Origin: Bacteroidia bacterium
Lineage (GTDB): Bacteria > Bacteroidota > Bacteroidia > J057 > JANWXU01
Assembly (NCBI GenBank): GCA_025057395.1
Contig: JANWXU010000002.1
Span: 23,743 to 87,742 of the forward strand
Direction of reading: 5' to 3'
DNA length: 64,000 bases
The stretch's first letter is position 1; each line of letters begins with the position of its first letter. The position numbers and the translations under genes are program-made. Shown one piece after another: positions 35,442-46,800 of this stretch. The notes beneath the pieces were generated by a model, which was not told the origin of the DNA, ran no database searches, and saw only the letters and a program-made list of their open reading frames with translations.

Positions 35442-38360
35442 TTATAAATCTCGTAGGCAAATTTTTTGATAAGTGCAATATTGGCAAAAATTTTTGTTAG
35501 AAGTCTGCGAAAAATTAATTTCCGGATTGAAAAAAATTTCTTGTAATAAAGTAATCAGCTTTTGTTCAAAAGTTTGTAAAGTTTCTTGCTCAATAGGTGA
35601 TTTATTAAATAGGTATAATAGTCCCTGCTCGTGGGGTTTAGCTCTAAGGCTATAGATGCCCAATTGTACGGGCTTGTAGTCTGAAGCTGGTAAGTCTTTG
35701 TATAAAAGGTAGGCATAAAAAAGCCCTTGTAGTACTTCTGGCTTAGGATTCTGAGTGCAAAATATTTTATCCCAGTCTTGCGGCTGGATTTTTTTTAAGC
35801 GACTAAGCTGACCGCTCTTATAATCTAAAATCAAAAATTGGTTATCCACTATATCAATTCTATCTATTTTGCCTTTTAAGAGAATTTGCTCGTCATTAAG
35901 TGCTAAGGGAGTGCTAATCTGCTTTTCTTTTGCCCAAATAGTATATACTTTTGATGACTCTTCTAATTCTTTAACCCGTTTTTCTTCGTGATTAATTATT
36001 TTTTCGATTATGTCTTTTAATGCTTGCTGCATCAAGTAGTTGTAGCCATGTTCTGCATAAATTTGCCTTTTGCTATCCACCCCTTCTGCGTAAACTTGAG
36101 ATATAATTTCTTCAATTCGTTTTTTTAGTGCTGCGAGTAATTCTAGAGTAATGGGTTTTTCTAAGGGGAATAGCCGCTCGAGTACTGCATGTAAAATGTT
36201 GCCAATAGTAGAACTTTCTAGTTCTTCCTGGATGCTTTCTAGGGGAGATAGCTCTAATACATAGCTTAAGTAAAACTGTAATTTGCATCTTAAGTAAGTA
36301 TTAATAGCTGAAGGACTAATAGCTTTCAAAGGAGTTACGTTATCTTTGCAGAAGTACAAATTATGTAACCGTTCTAAAATACTAGGCGTTTTAGGAATAG
36401 TGAGGGGGTGAATTGTAAATAAGGGCACCTGGGGCGTAGATAATGTTTCAATTACTTTTAAGTTAGGATTTTGAGCTACCCACTCGTACTGTACCTGCAG
36501 TAAGTAGCGACTTTTTTCCATTCCCGCAACCTTATTTTCATCAGGGTCAGAGTTGTAGAAAAACTGAATTTTTTCGGCCCGCTGTAATATTCGATAAAAA
36601 AGGTAAGCCCATTTGCTTGTCTGGTCTTCAGGTAATAAAAGATGATATCCTTTTTTAAGATTCAAGGGAATAAAAGTAGGACTGATAGAAGGGGGAAATA
36701 TTCCTTCATTCATTCCTACAAAGATGACATATTTAAAATCAAGGCTATAAGTTTGCGAGAGGTCTAATATTTGCAATCCTGTAAGGGGCTCGCCGGTGAA
36801 AGACATTTGAGTTTGAGAGACCACTTGTTCAAAAATTTTAGCAAAGTTTCCTTGCTGCAGGGCTACAGGTAAAGTTTGATTAGGATAAATTTTTTCATCA
36901 TATAAATTAGCAATTCGATTGAGTAGGGTATAGAAAGAATACAATATTTCTGTTTGAATTCTTTGGCTATCAGATTCTTGAACATCGGCTTGTGAATATT
37001 CTGAAAGCAATTCTTGCACAATAGCCTTCATTTGAATATACAGTTCGAGTACTGAGCCAGGCTTTTGAAAAAGCAGGCGTAAAAGAGGATCTTCGAAAGC
37101 TAACATAGAATTAGGTACCCAAACCCAATTTTCTTGATAAATTTTTTGTATTAGCTGTTGCACTGGTAAAGTTTGGGATTGAGGTAACAAAGGGTGCGAT
37201 AAAAGGCTACAGACATATTGATAATAAAATTCTGCCCTATCCACTTGCTGTTGCTTTTGGTGCATCGATACAAAAACTTGAAGAAAATTGTAAGCAGGTG
37301 TGATATACAAGGGTATTTGAAGGGAAATGTTTATTTTTCCTATCCCCTCAGGTAGGCTATTAAGGACAGGAAATAGAAAGTGCGGATCTAATACAATAAT
37401 AGCAATTTCTTCCAAGTTATAGTTTTGCCAGTGTTGAGATAGGGCTTGTCCTACTATCTGCGACTGAGTCACACGAAGAGGAGCACCAATAACTTCTATT
37501 TCTTTTGGGGAATTACTTAAAATGTTGCAAAACTGTTGAGCTTGGGAAGGAACTGGAAATTTACGAAACCCTAGGCCGGCTTCTTGGTAAGCAACTTGAG
37601 TATAATAAACATCAGCGTCCCAGAAACTTTCTGCTATTCCCGCTTCTTCTAAAAGAGTAATAATTTGCTGCAAGGCACGACCCAGAGGATAAAAACCAAT
37701 GAAATAAAGCTTTAACCAGCCTTTTTGCACAATGGAAGTAAGAATTATTTCTCGTTGTGCAGGATTCATTAATTGTAGGGCTAGTTCCTTAAGGGCTAAA
37801 CTATAATAAGTTCTTTTTTGGGAAATAAGCTTTTGCTGAAAAAGAAAATAAAGCTGGTCTAGAATTTTCCAAATTTGGGCAAATTTTTTTTCCAAGGGTT
37901 GGATACCTTTAAAGGCCTGCCAGAAATTTTGAATAACTTCCTGGTCTAAAGAGACTTGCTCATCTAACTCCTGGATTTCTTTCAGGTTTTGAAATACTTT
38001 TTGAGGATTGGCTAAAGAAATATCAATATTTTCAAAATCTTGTAGTAAGATTTTTCCAAAGGGATAAAAAGTTTCGAAGTTATCTAAATCTTCTGGACAG
38101 ATTTGGCGATAGATTTCATAAAGTTCTATAATTAAGGTAAGCTCGTCGGTAATTATCAAATTATCGGTTAATTGAGCTAGCCAGGAGTCTAAGTTATAGG
38201 TAGCAGGAGCCCATAGCGGAACTTTATAAATTTGACCCAAATATTTGTTAAAAAATAATTGCGCTCGATAATTAGGAAAAATAAGGCATAACTGACTTAT
38301 TTGCTGAGGATCATAATTTTTTGATAAATGAAATGCAATGTTATAAAGAAAAGAATACAT
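35442..38360 (-). CDS. AddB-like PD-(D/E)XK nuclease / inactivated helicase-like protein
   Basis: C-terminal ALKAISPSAINTYLRCKLQFYLSYVL, KGKIDRIDIVDNQFLILDYKSGQ, and terminal Cys motif FCQYCTYQKICL, typical of AddB/RecB-type nuclease domains. Confidence 0.85.
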   Translation of the reverse strand: MYSFLYNIAFHLSKNYDPQQISQLCLIFPNYRAQLFFNKYLGQIYKVPLWAPATYNLDSWLAQLTDNLIITDELTLIIELYEIYRQICPEDLDNFETFYPFGKILLQDFENIDISLANPQKVFQNLKEIQELDEQVSLDQEVIQNFWQAFKGIQPLEKKFAQIWKILDQLYFLFQQKLISQKRTYYSLALKELALQLMNPAQREIILTSIVQKGWLKLYFIGFYPLGRALQQIITLLEEAGIAESFWDADVYYTQVAYQEAGLGFRKFPVPSQAQQFCNILSNSPKEIEVIGAPLRVTQSQIVGQALSQHWQNYNLEEIAIIVLDPHFLFPVLNSLPEGIGKINISLQIPLYITPAYNFLQVFVSMHQKQQQVDRAEFYYQYVCSLLSHPLLPQSQTLPVQQLIQKIYQENWVWVPNSMLAFEDPLLRLLFQKPGSVLELYIQMKAIVQELLSEYSQADVQESDSQRIQTEILYSFYTLLNRIANLYDEKIYPNQTLPVALQQGNFAKIFEQVVSQTQMSFTGEPLTGLQILDLSQTYSLDFKYVIFVGMNEGIFPPSISPTFIPLNLKKGYHLLLPEDQTSKWAYLFYRILQRAEKIQFFYNSDPDENKVAGMEKSRYLLQVQYEWVAQNPNLKVIETLSTPQVPLFTIHPLTIPKTPSILERLHNLYFCKDNVTPLKAISPSAINTYLRCKLQFYLSYVLELSPLESIQEELESSTIGNILHAVLERLFPLEKPITLELLAALKKRIEEIISQVYAEGVDSKRQIYAEHGYNYLMQQALKDIIEKIINHEEKRVKELEESSKVYTIWAKEKQISTPLALNDEQILLKGKIDRIDIVDNQFLILDYKSGQLSRLKKIQPQDWDKIFCTQNPKPEVLQGLFYAYLLYKDLPASDYKPVQLGIYSLRAKPHEQGLLYLFNKSPIEQETLQTFEQKLITLLQEIFFNPEINFSQTSNKNFCQYCTYQKICLRDL

Positions 38361-38604
38361 AAAAAATTCTAAAAGTAATTGCTAGAGCTATCTATTTTTA
38401 GATAAATTTAGATAAAATTATGGGAATGATTTAAAGATATATTAAATCATTTTTTGCTATAAACTTTACATTGTAGGGTTAGGTCAGGTGTAGCTTTGAG
38501 GAAGTAACAAATTATTAATATAGCATTTTGTATAGGAAACAGGGATAATCCAGTACAAATAATATTTATAGTGAAGCGTAAGGGCAGAAATAAACGAGGA
38601 ATTT

Positions 38605-39147
38605 TTAAGAAGATCCATGGGCGAGCCAGGCTTGAATTTTCTTTTTATCTGCCATTTCAATATAAATAGAAATGTCTAAAAATCGTACGATTGCTTCTTT
38701 AAGGTGAGGGTCTAGAGTATTCCAGTGGTTTTCTAGAGTAGCAATAAGGCGGCGCGTATCACGAGAGGCTTCTATTTGCATATTAAATAACGAAGGTAAA
38801 TTAGAAATAATAGCCGTTCGAATAAAAAGAATTTCAATTGATTGCGGATAATTCCTAGTAAGTTTAGTAAGTTCAGGTAGTACTTGTTGAATATGACTTA
38901 ATTGCTCATAAGGGTTTTTAAGGTATTTCGCTTCTATAGCTTTCCAAGCCCAGCGATAGGCTTGGAAAGTAGGTAAATTGATTTCTTTATTTTCTTCAAG
39001 AAGACACCATCCTTCCTTCCAATACTGGTAAGCTCGGGAAGCCATTCCAAAGTAGTAGCGCAATTGTTTAAGTAGCTCCTGCTCTTTAATTTCTTGCGTA
39101 CTTAGAGTATTTTCTGTTTCTGGATTACTACTTTGCTGTTCTTGCAT
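38605..39147 (-). CDS. Conserved-looking hypothetical, mostly helical protein
   Basis: 180-aa ORF with good composition and gene context; no family recognised. Confidence 0.65.
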   Translation of the reverse strand: MQEQQSSNPETENTLSTQEIKEQELLKQLRYYFGMASRAYQYWKEGWCLLEENKEINLPTFQAYRWAWKAIEAKYLKNPYEQLSHIQQVLPELTKLTRNYPQSIEILFIRTAIISNLPSLFNMQIEASRDTRRLIATLENHWNTLDPHLKEAIVRFLDISIYIEMADKKKIQAWLAHGSS

Positions 39148-39189
39148 TGCTACTTTTTTGAAACAAACAAAAATAAAATAATAAAATAA

Positions 39190-40590
39190 TTATGAAATTG
39201 GCTTTAGTGGTTGTAAGTCTTGTTGAGGAGGTATATTTTGCCGAATTCGCCAACTAGAAGGTAGTTTATTATTGATGCGTTTACCAGAAACATAAATCCA
39301 CCCTAAAGGTAGATCTTGGTAAGTTGCAATACTAAAGCCAGGTGTTGTATTTAGGGAATGAATATCTTCTTTTTTGAGGTACATAATTGCTTGCTCATAT
39401 TCTAGGGAGGTGGTAGGTATCTCTTTCCCACGCATTAAAGATAGCGCAAGCTCATGGCTAGGTATAAAATCTTTTCCCTTAATTTGACCAATACAAATTC
39501 CTACTTTTAAGTAATGGGGACCCTTAGGAAGTTTTAGTTCTTCTGGCGTAAGTGCAAATATGAAGTTATCTTTCTGATAAAGTTTTTGGTTTATTAGTTC
39601 AAGCCAGCTAAGGGGGAGTATGGCTTTATGCCGACTTGAAATGGATTGAAAGATGTGCTGAGAGTTTTTGAATTTAGTAGAAGTTTGCTGTTTGCTGTCG
39701 TTGTAGGGAAGAGCACTTATTTTTTGCAATACGGCAAAAAATAAACCTTCTCCTTTCACGCGGTGAGGCCAAGCAGTATAACCTAGAACTTTTCCTTCAT
39801 GGTCTCGATTTTCGGTCCAGCCCCAGGTGGAGGCTAAATGGATAGTTTTTAATTGTAAAATAGAAGGATATTTTTTTAGTAAATAGATAATATTCTCTTC
39901 ATTTTCGGCAGGGTTAAAAGTACAAGTACTATAGACAAGAGTACCCCCTACTTTGAGCAAAGGAATAGCAGCCTCTAAAATTTGACGTTGGCGCACTACG
40001 CATTTTTCTAGATAGTAGGGAGTCCATTCTTGGACTGCCAGCGGTTCTTTTCTCCAAAGTCCTTCTCCTGAGCAGGGAGCATCTACTAATATATAATCAA
40101 AAAATTCCTGTAGCATGTTGAGTTCATGGGGCTGGTTCTGTGTAATGATATGCCCGGGGTAGCCCCAGCGAATACAATTTTCTTTAAGAATACTCGCTCG
40201 ATTAGCAATAGCTTCATTTGACCAAAGCAAACTACCTGGTGGCAGTAAAGTTGCTAATAAAGTAGACTTTCCACCTGGTGCAGCACAAAGATCTAGAACT
40301 TTTACAGGCTCATGAAAAAAAGAAAAAGCAGCTAGAATCATGGAGGAGGGTTCTTGAACATAGTATGCTCCCGCATGAAAGCGAGGATCTAGGGTAAACG
40401 AAGGACGCCCTGGTAAGTAATATCCTTCCTTACACCAAGGAATTTTTTGCCAATTAGAAGGAATAGCAAATGTTTTATGAGGATGTATGCGTAATGCAGT
40501 AGTAGGAGATTGTAGTAAACTTTCAAAAAATACTGGAGCTTGCTCTTGGAGTTGATTTCGTATTCTATTTTCAAAAAGGGGAGGTAACAT
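39190..40590 (-). CDS. rsmF: RsmF/NOL1-NOP2-Sun family rRNA (cytosine-C5) methyltransferase
   Basis: SAM motif VLDLCAAPGGKSTLLATLL; catalytic motifs YILVDAPCSGEGLWRKEP and VYSTCTFNPAENEENI. Confidence 0.88.
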   Translation of the reverse strand: MLPPLFENRIRNQLQEQAPVFFESLLQSPTTALRIHPHKTFAIPSNWQKIPWCKEGYYLPGRPSFTLDPRFHAGAYYVQEPSSMILAAFSFFHEPVKVLDLCAAPGGKSTLLATLLPPGSLLWSNEAIANRASILKENCIRWGYPGHIITQNQPHELNMLQEFFDYILVDAPCSGEGLWRKEPLAVQEWTPYYLEKCVVRQRQILEAAIPLLKVGGTLVYSTCTFNPAENEENIIYLLKKYPSILQLKTIHLASTWGWTENRDHEGKVLGYTAWPHRVKGEGLFFAVLQKISALPYNDSKQQTSTKFKNSQHIFQSISSRHKAILPLSWLELINQKLYQKDNFIFALTPEELKLPKGPHYLKVGICIGQIKGKDFIPSHELALSLMRGKEIPTTSLEYEQAIMYLKKEDIHSLNTTPGFSIATYQDLPLGWIYVSGKRINNKLPSSWRIRQNIPPQQDLQPLKPIS

Positions 40591-40736
40591 TTTAGTCAGT
40601 ATGCTATACTGTTCAATTGGGTCACGGGCATATTAGAAAACATATTCTATTTGAATAGAAGGCTGTATTAATAATAAGATAAAAATAGTTTATCTAGTTT
40701 AGGTCTGTTACTTCAAAAGTAATACATATAATACAT

Positions 40737-40771
40737 ATAAAAAAGGCCACCAGGTCTTTCGACCCAGTGGC
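40737..40771 (-). terminator. Terminator of P3
   Basis: On - strand: GCCACTGGGTC-GAAA-GACCTGGTGGC then CTTTTTT; 11-bp stem with two wobbles and a GNRA loop, downstream of the P3 stop. Confidence 0.8.
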
Positions 40772-40804
40772 TGTTCAATGAACCTTGTGGAAACTGATAC
40801 AAAG

Positions 40805-43800
40805 TTAATACTTAATAATTTTAAATGCAAAAATTTTTTCCTCATAAATTAACTTAAATTGATACATACCAGCGGCTAATTGTGAAATATCAACGGCAAG
40901 TTCAGAAGTAGGCTTTTGTATAAGAATGGTTTTTCGTTCTACTAATGTCCCTAGAATATCATTGATTTCAACTAATACGGTACCTGCTAAGTTTTGAGTA
41001 CTTTGGAAATAAACTAGGTTTTGTGCTGGGTTGGGGTAAGTGGTAAAATGTAGGATTGCGTTTTCTTGAATTTCACTTCCTGCTTGCTTACAGGAATTAA
41101 TAACCACTTCGGTAGTAGCTGTAGTACTACAAGAGCCAACCACTGCAGTAACCGTATATGTACCACTATGATGCAGTTGAGCTTGAGTAATACTAGGATT
41201 ATTCATAGTAAGCAATTCTCCTTTTGGAGTATTCCAGAAGTAGTTGGCTCCCGGATAGAAAGAAGCGGTTAAATTCAGACTTTGCCCTGCGCATAGAGGA
41301 CCATTATTACTTGCTACTAAATTACGATGGGCAGGGTAAACAGTAATATCCTGTGCTAGGGTAGATAAAGTGCACCCGCCGAATCGAGTAGTTAGAAAAT
41401 ACCTTCCACTCTGGGCTAGGGTTACTGCTCTAAGAATAATATTAGGTTGTTGTGACTTAAACCCACTCGGCCCTTGCCATTGATATTCTAATCCGGGATA
41501 ATAAGTAGCTGCTAATTCTAAATCACTGCCTTCGCAAACGGGACTATTAGCAGTAATAGTAATAGAAAGCTGGGGAGGAGCATTTACCTGTACAGAAACC
41601 GTAAGGGGGGTAATGTTTTGGCAACCGTCTACGTTTAATTGAAGAGTATAAATGCCAGTGTGTAAAGTAGTTGCATTAGGAATAAGAGGATTTGCTAAAG
41701 TGGAGCTAAAACCTGCTGGGCCTTGCCACCTGTAGGAAGTATTGGGTAAAAGAGGAGCAGTTAAGCGTAATAATTGACCTACACAAATGGGACTATTACT
41801 GTTAATTTCATTTACCACTGGAATATCTCGTACTGTTACCCAAGCGCTTTGGGCTAAAGAGGTGCAACCTTGGAAAATGGAATAAGCAGTATAGCGGCCT
41901 GCATTGGAAGGTTGCATATTGTTTCGTACCAATAATTCTGTAGAGGCTTGGAAGTTATCAGGCCCTTGCCAGATATATTGTGCTTGATCTATACCTGGTG
42001 AATTCGCTCTAAGTTCTAAGCGCTGGCCACGGCAAATTTCTGTAATTCCACTAATAATGGGTTGGGGAGGAATAGGAACAATGTTTACATCAGTGCTAGC
42101 TATTTTAGTACAACTACCTATAAAAACTGTTAAAGTATAGGTGCCCCCTTGCCAAGTAGCAATATTAGCAAGAGTAGGTTGCATTAAAGTAGAAGTAAAT
42201 CCTGAGGGTCCGCGCCATAAGTATTGTGCACCTTCTACAAAAGTAGGAGAAAATTGCAAGGTTTGACCTTCACAGAGAGGACTATTGTGAGAAATTTCAA
42301 CTTCAGGCGGCGCAGGTAAAATAGTTACGAAAGTTGTGTTAATTCTTGAGCTGCAGTTTCCATTAGTAACTATTAAAGAATAAGTGCCTGTATTTTGAGT
42401 TGAAGCATTGGGTATAGAAGGGCGGCTAGCTGTTGAAGAAAAGCCATTAGGACCCTGCCAGTAGTAATTCAAATTGGGGCTAAGTATGGAGGCACTTAGC
42501 TGTAGAGTGCTTCCTGCACAAATAGGGCTATTATTGCTAGCACGTATAGCCTCAGGTACTCCCTCATTAACAGTGGCAAAAATTGTTTGTAAGGGAGCTG
42601 TGCAATGTGAATTGCGTACTATCAAAGAATACGTACCTGTGTGTTGGGTAGTAGCATTAGGGATAGACCAACTAGCAGAATTACTAGAAATACCATTGGG
42701 TCCCAGCCATTGATATTGTAGGTTAGCAAAGGAAGTTGCAGAAAAACTTAAGGTTTGGCCAGCACAAATAGGTGCATTAGTTTGGATGGTAATAGAAGGC
42801 GGAAGTGGATTAATCGCTACATTAGTAATGGTGGTGTTAGAAGTGCAGTTTCCAGAAATGGCTACTACTGTATAAATGCCACTATTTAGAGTGGTGAGAT
42901 TAGAGATTTCTATAGTGCCCACACTGGTAATAGTAAAACCCGCAGGACCTTGCCAGCGATAAATCATACCTGGTTGAGATTCTACTTCTAAACGAAGTAA
43001 TTGTTGCTCGCAAATTGGAGAATTGCTACGTACTCTAGGTATGGGCGGCAAAGCCTGAATATTTACCATAATGGTGGTGCTTGTAGAACACCCTGCATTA
43101 GTTGCGACAATAGTATAGGTCCCTTGGTGTACAGAGCTAGCATTTATAATTTGAAGTATATTTCCTACCTGGGTAATTCCATTAGGTCCTAACCACGTAG
43201 ATTGTTGGGCATTATTTACTTCAGCTTCGATTGTAAAGTTTTGTCCTTGGCAAATTTGTTGAGAAGACTGGTTAAGTTGAATGCTAGGACTAGCTAAAAT
43301 ATTAATAATACGCGTGGTAGAAGCTGAAGTACATCCATTACTAACTATTTGAATAGCATACAACCCATGATCGGCAGTGGTAAGATTACTTAGAGATAAG
43401 TTAGGTTGGGTGGTGCTCAAGGTGCCTCGTCCTGGTGTTTGCCAAATATATCTAGTTGCGTTTGTTTCGAGTACTCTTAGGTTAAGGCTTTGTCCTACAC
43501 AGAACTGAGAAGGAAGGGAAGCTAGGGTAGGGGGAGCAGGTTGCGGTAAAACGCTGACATCTACACTTGCCGGTAAAGAACGACAGCCCTGCTTTTGATA
43601 GGTTACTTGGTAACGTCCACCCTGCAAGGTGGTGATAGAATATATAACAGGGTTAGGTAAATTACTATAAAAGCCTGCCGGTCCTCTCCACTCAAAAGAA
43701 CCTTCCGTTTCATTTACCTGAGCAGATAGGTATACATCGCTATTAGCACACGTAACAATGGATGATGTTACTATTGGTACGGTCAAAGGAGGAAGCCACC

Positions 43801-46800
43801 TGAGGCTAAATGGCTCTGCTTGAACTTGGCAACTTCCACGTTGTACAAAAAGTTCATAATTACCTGGAGACTTGGCTTCAATTTGAGTACTTTTAATGAT
43901 TTCTTGGTTGGGGGTGAGCCAAGTATATTCAGCACCCTCTACTAAGGGGGAAGCACGTAGAATAGTACTCGTTCTATGGCAAATTTCGCGATTCCCTACA
44001 ATAGAAGGTACTTCTAAAGCTGGGTCTATTTGTACTCCAAAAGTTTCAAAGTGAGTGGTACATCCATTCTTAGAAGCGCTAAGATTCCAATTCCCACTTT
44101 GGTCAGTTGTAGTATTGTTTATTAGAATTGAATTACCATAATAAAGTTGCCCCGCTGGACTTTCCCATATTATCTGAGCACTATCTACAGTATAAGCTTC
44201 CAGACGTAGGGTTCTTCCTTGGCAAATGGGTGAATTATAAGAAATATGAGGGCGTGCAGGTCCCTTTAGTACTTTTAATATGACGCTTGCCCAATCAGAA
44301 GTACATCCTTGAACAGAAATAGCTCTAACTCGATATAAGCCCTCGTTAGCTTGAGTAATTTGAGGTTGAATGAATTCAGGACCAGGTCCTTCTAAAGAAA
44401 AACCTCCTGGCCCCTGCCATTGAAACCGTGCAGCACCGCTAGAGGTAGGGCGAAAAACTACTCTTTCATTAGGGCAATAGGCAAGTTTATTGGGTGAAGG
44501 GTCAGGTAAAGAAGGAGTTTGCCAAATTGTTAGTTGGGTAGTAGCAAGTGCGGATGTACAATTATTGTGAATTACTTGTAGGGAGTATATACCGCCTTGA
44601 GAAACGGATGCTTGTGGAATAGTAAGTCTTGGCTCCGAGGTAAGTGCTCTAATTCCACTTGGACCCTGCCAAAGGAATGTGGCATTCAGTACTTCTGTTA
44701 AAGCAACAAGAGTAACAGTTTCTCCCGAACAGGCAGTAGTGTTTCTAAGAATAGGCGGAGTCGGATTTTCATTTATCACTACTTTTATTGTCTGTGGCTG
44801 CAAATTGCATTCTTCACTTTCTGCACGCACTGTATAAATACCAGCGTCTATTAAACGTACGTTAACTCTTTGTACAGTAGCACCTATAGCTTGAAAATTA
44901 TTAGGACCACTCCATATGTAAGAAACTCCCGACACAGCATTTTGCACTGCAAGCACTAGCGTTTCGCCTTGGCAAAGAGTTTGATTAGAAACAACCTGCG
45001 GAACTGGAATAAAGGTGACTGTATGAGTAGCAGGAGTGGTAGTGCAAAAAGGAGATATTGCAATTAGTCGATAGTTTCCAGAGTTTTGTAGGGACGCAGA
45101 AGAAATTTGTAACGAAGTACCTTCCCGAACCATGTTGTTGGGCATTTGCCATTGGTATTGCACAGGAAGGTGCGTTACCGGTGATTGAACAGTAAGCATT
45201 AGACTCTGACCTTGGCAGATATATTTAGGTCCTTTAATTTGAGGTTGCTCTAATATTTCTATATTTGCTTGTGCAGTAGCATTATCACAGCCTGGCAAAT
45301 TTGGCGCAACTCGATATACTCCGGCTTGAATAGTGCTTTGGATTGGAAATTCGATAGCATTACTTGTGCGGCTAAAAGCATTAGGACCTTGCCAAATGTA
45401 GCTTAGTTCTGGATGTGTAATTGGATTATTTATGCTTAACCTCGCTACTTGCCCCTGACAATAAATAGGAGAGTAAGTTTCAATTTGGGGAGCAGACAAA
45501 ACTGTTAGTATAAAGCTTGTGGTCGGAGTAGTGCACTGCGGCGTAATAGCACGAACGGAATAGGTGCCTGTTTGAGCAGGGGTTATATTTAATCGTGTGA
45601 TACTCGTGCCCGTGGCTGCACCACCATGTGGCAAAAACCATTGATATTGTACTCCCCCTATGCTGCTTGGATTGATAATATTTAAATTAAAGTTTTGCCC
45701 TACGCAAAGCAAAGAAGGTCCTTGTAAAATGGGTGTAGGAACGATATTGATATTTATGGGTAAAGAACTAATGCTGCAACTTGGATGCTGGGCAATTACA
45801 TAGTATATCCCTTGATTTTGGAGTGACAAATTATTAAGAATAAGGGTAGTACCCTGAGCAGACTGCCCGCCCGGCATAATCCATTGGTATTGTAATGATT
45901 CAACGTACTGGATATTTGTTACTTGTAGTTCTAGGTTTTGTCCCTGGCAAAATACAGCAGCTGGGGAAGTGATAAATGGCTTTTGAATTAGTTGTACTCT
46001 GAATTCAGCGCTGGTAGTAGGGCAATTGCCGCCTGTTACAGTAACAGTATAAGTTCCTTCAAAATTAATTTGTGCATTAAAACGAGTTATCATTGGGCCT
46101 GTGCTTGTAAAGTTGGAGGGACCAGCCCAAGTAAATTGCAAGCCAGGTACTTGTGGTGCATTTTTTACCTTTAAGTTTATTTCATTACCTTCACAAATAA
46201 AAGCAGTTCCTTCTATATTAGGCTGATTAAATAGCTCTATCCGGTGCGTAGCAGTGGCTGTAGTACAATTTCCCGAGACACCTATTAGGCTGTATATTCC
46301 TGCGTGGCTTGTGCTAAAATAAGAAATAGTTACTTCTGTTCCACTTGTGCTAAAGTTATTAGGTCCTTTCCAGAAATATTGAGTGCTACTAGTTATAGAG
46401 TTGGGTTGGATTTTAAGTGTTACAGTCTGGCCTTGGCAAGCACTGGGAGTAGCTTCGATTATAGGTTGCTTTAGTACTTCTACCGTTACTGGAATTCTGA
46501 GTGTGTCACAGCCTTGGACAGCTACCATAAGAGTGTATATTCCTACATTTAAAGTACTAAAATTGGCTAAAGTGGCTCTTGCTGTAGTTGCAGTGTATCC
46601 ATTTGGTCCTTTCCAGAGGTAAGCTGCTCGTGATTGCAAAAGTGTAGCTGAAAGTTGTAAAGTAGATCCCTGGCAAACAGGACTGTTAGTAGTAACAGCA
46701 AGTCGCTCAATACTTGGACATTCATAAAAGACAACAAAACCACTTCTCCTTTGTCCGCTAATTACGCTGAAGTTTCCTCCTACGTATACTTTATCTTGCT

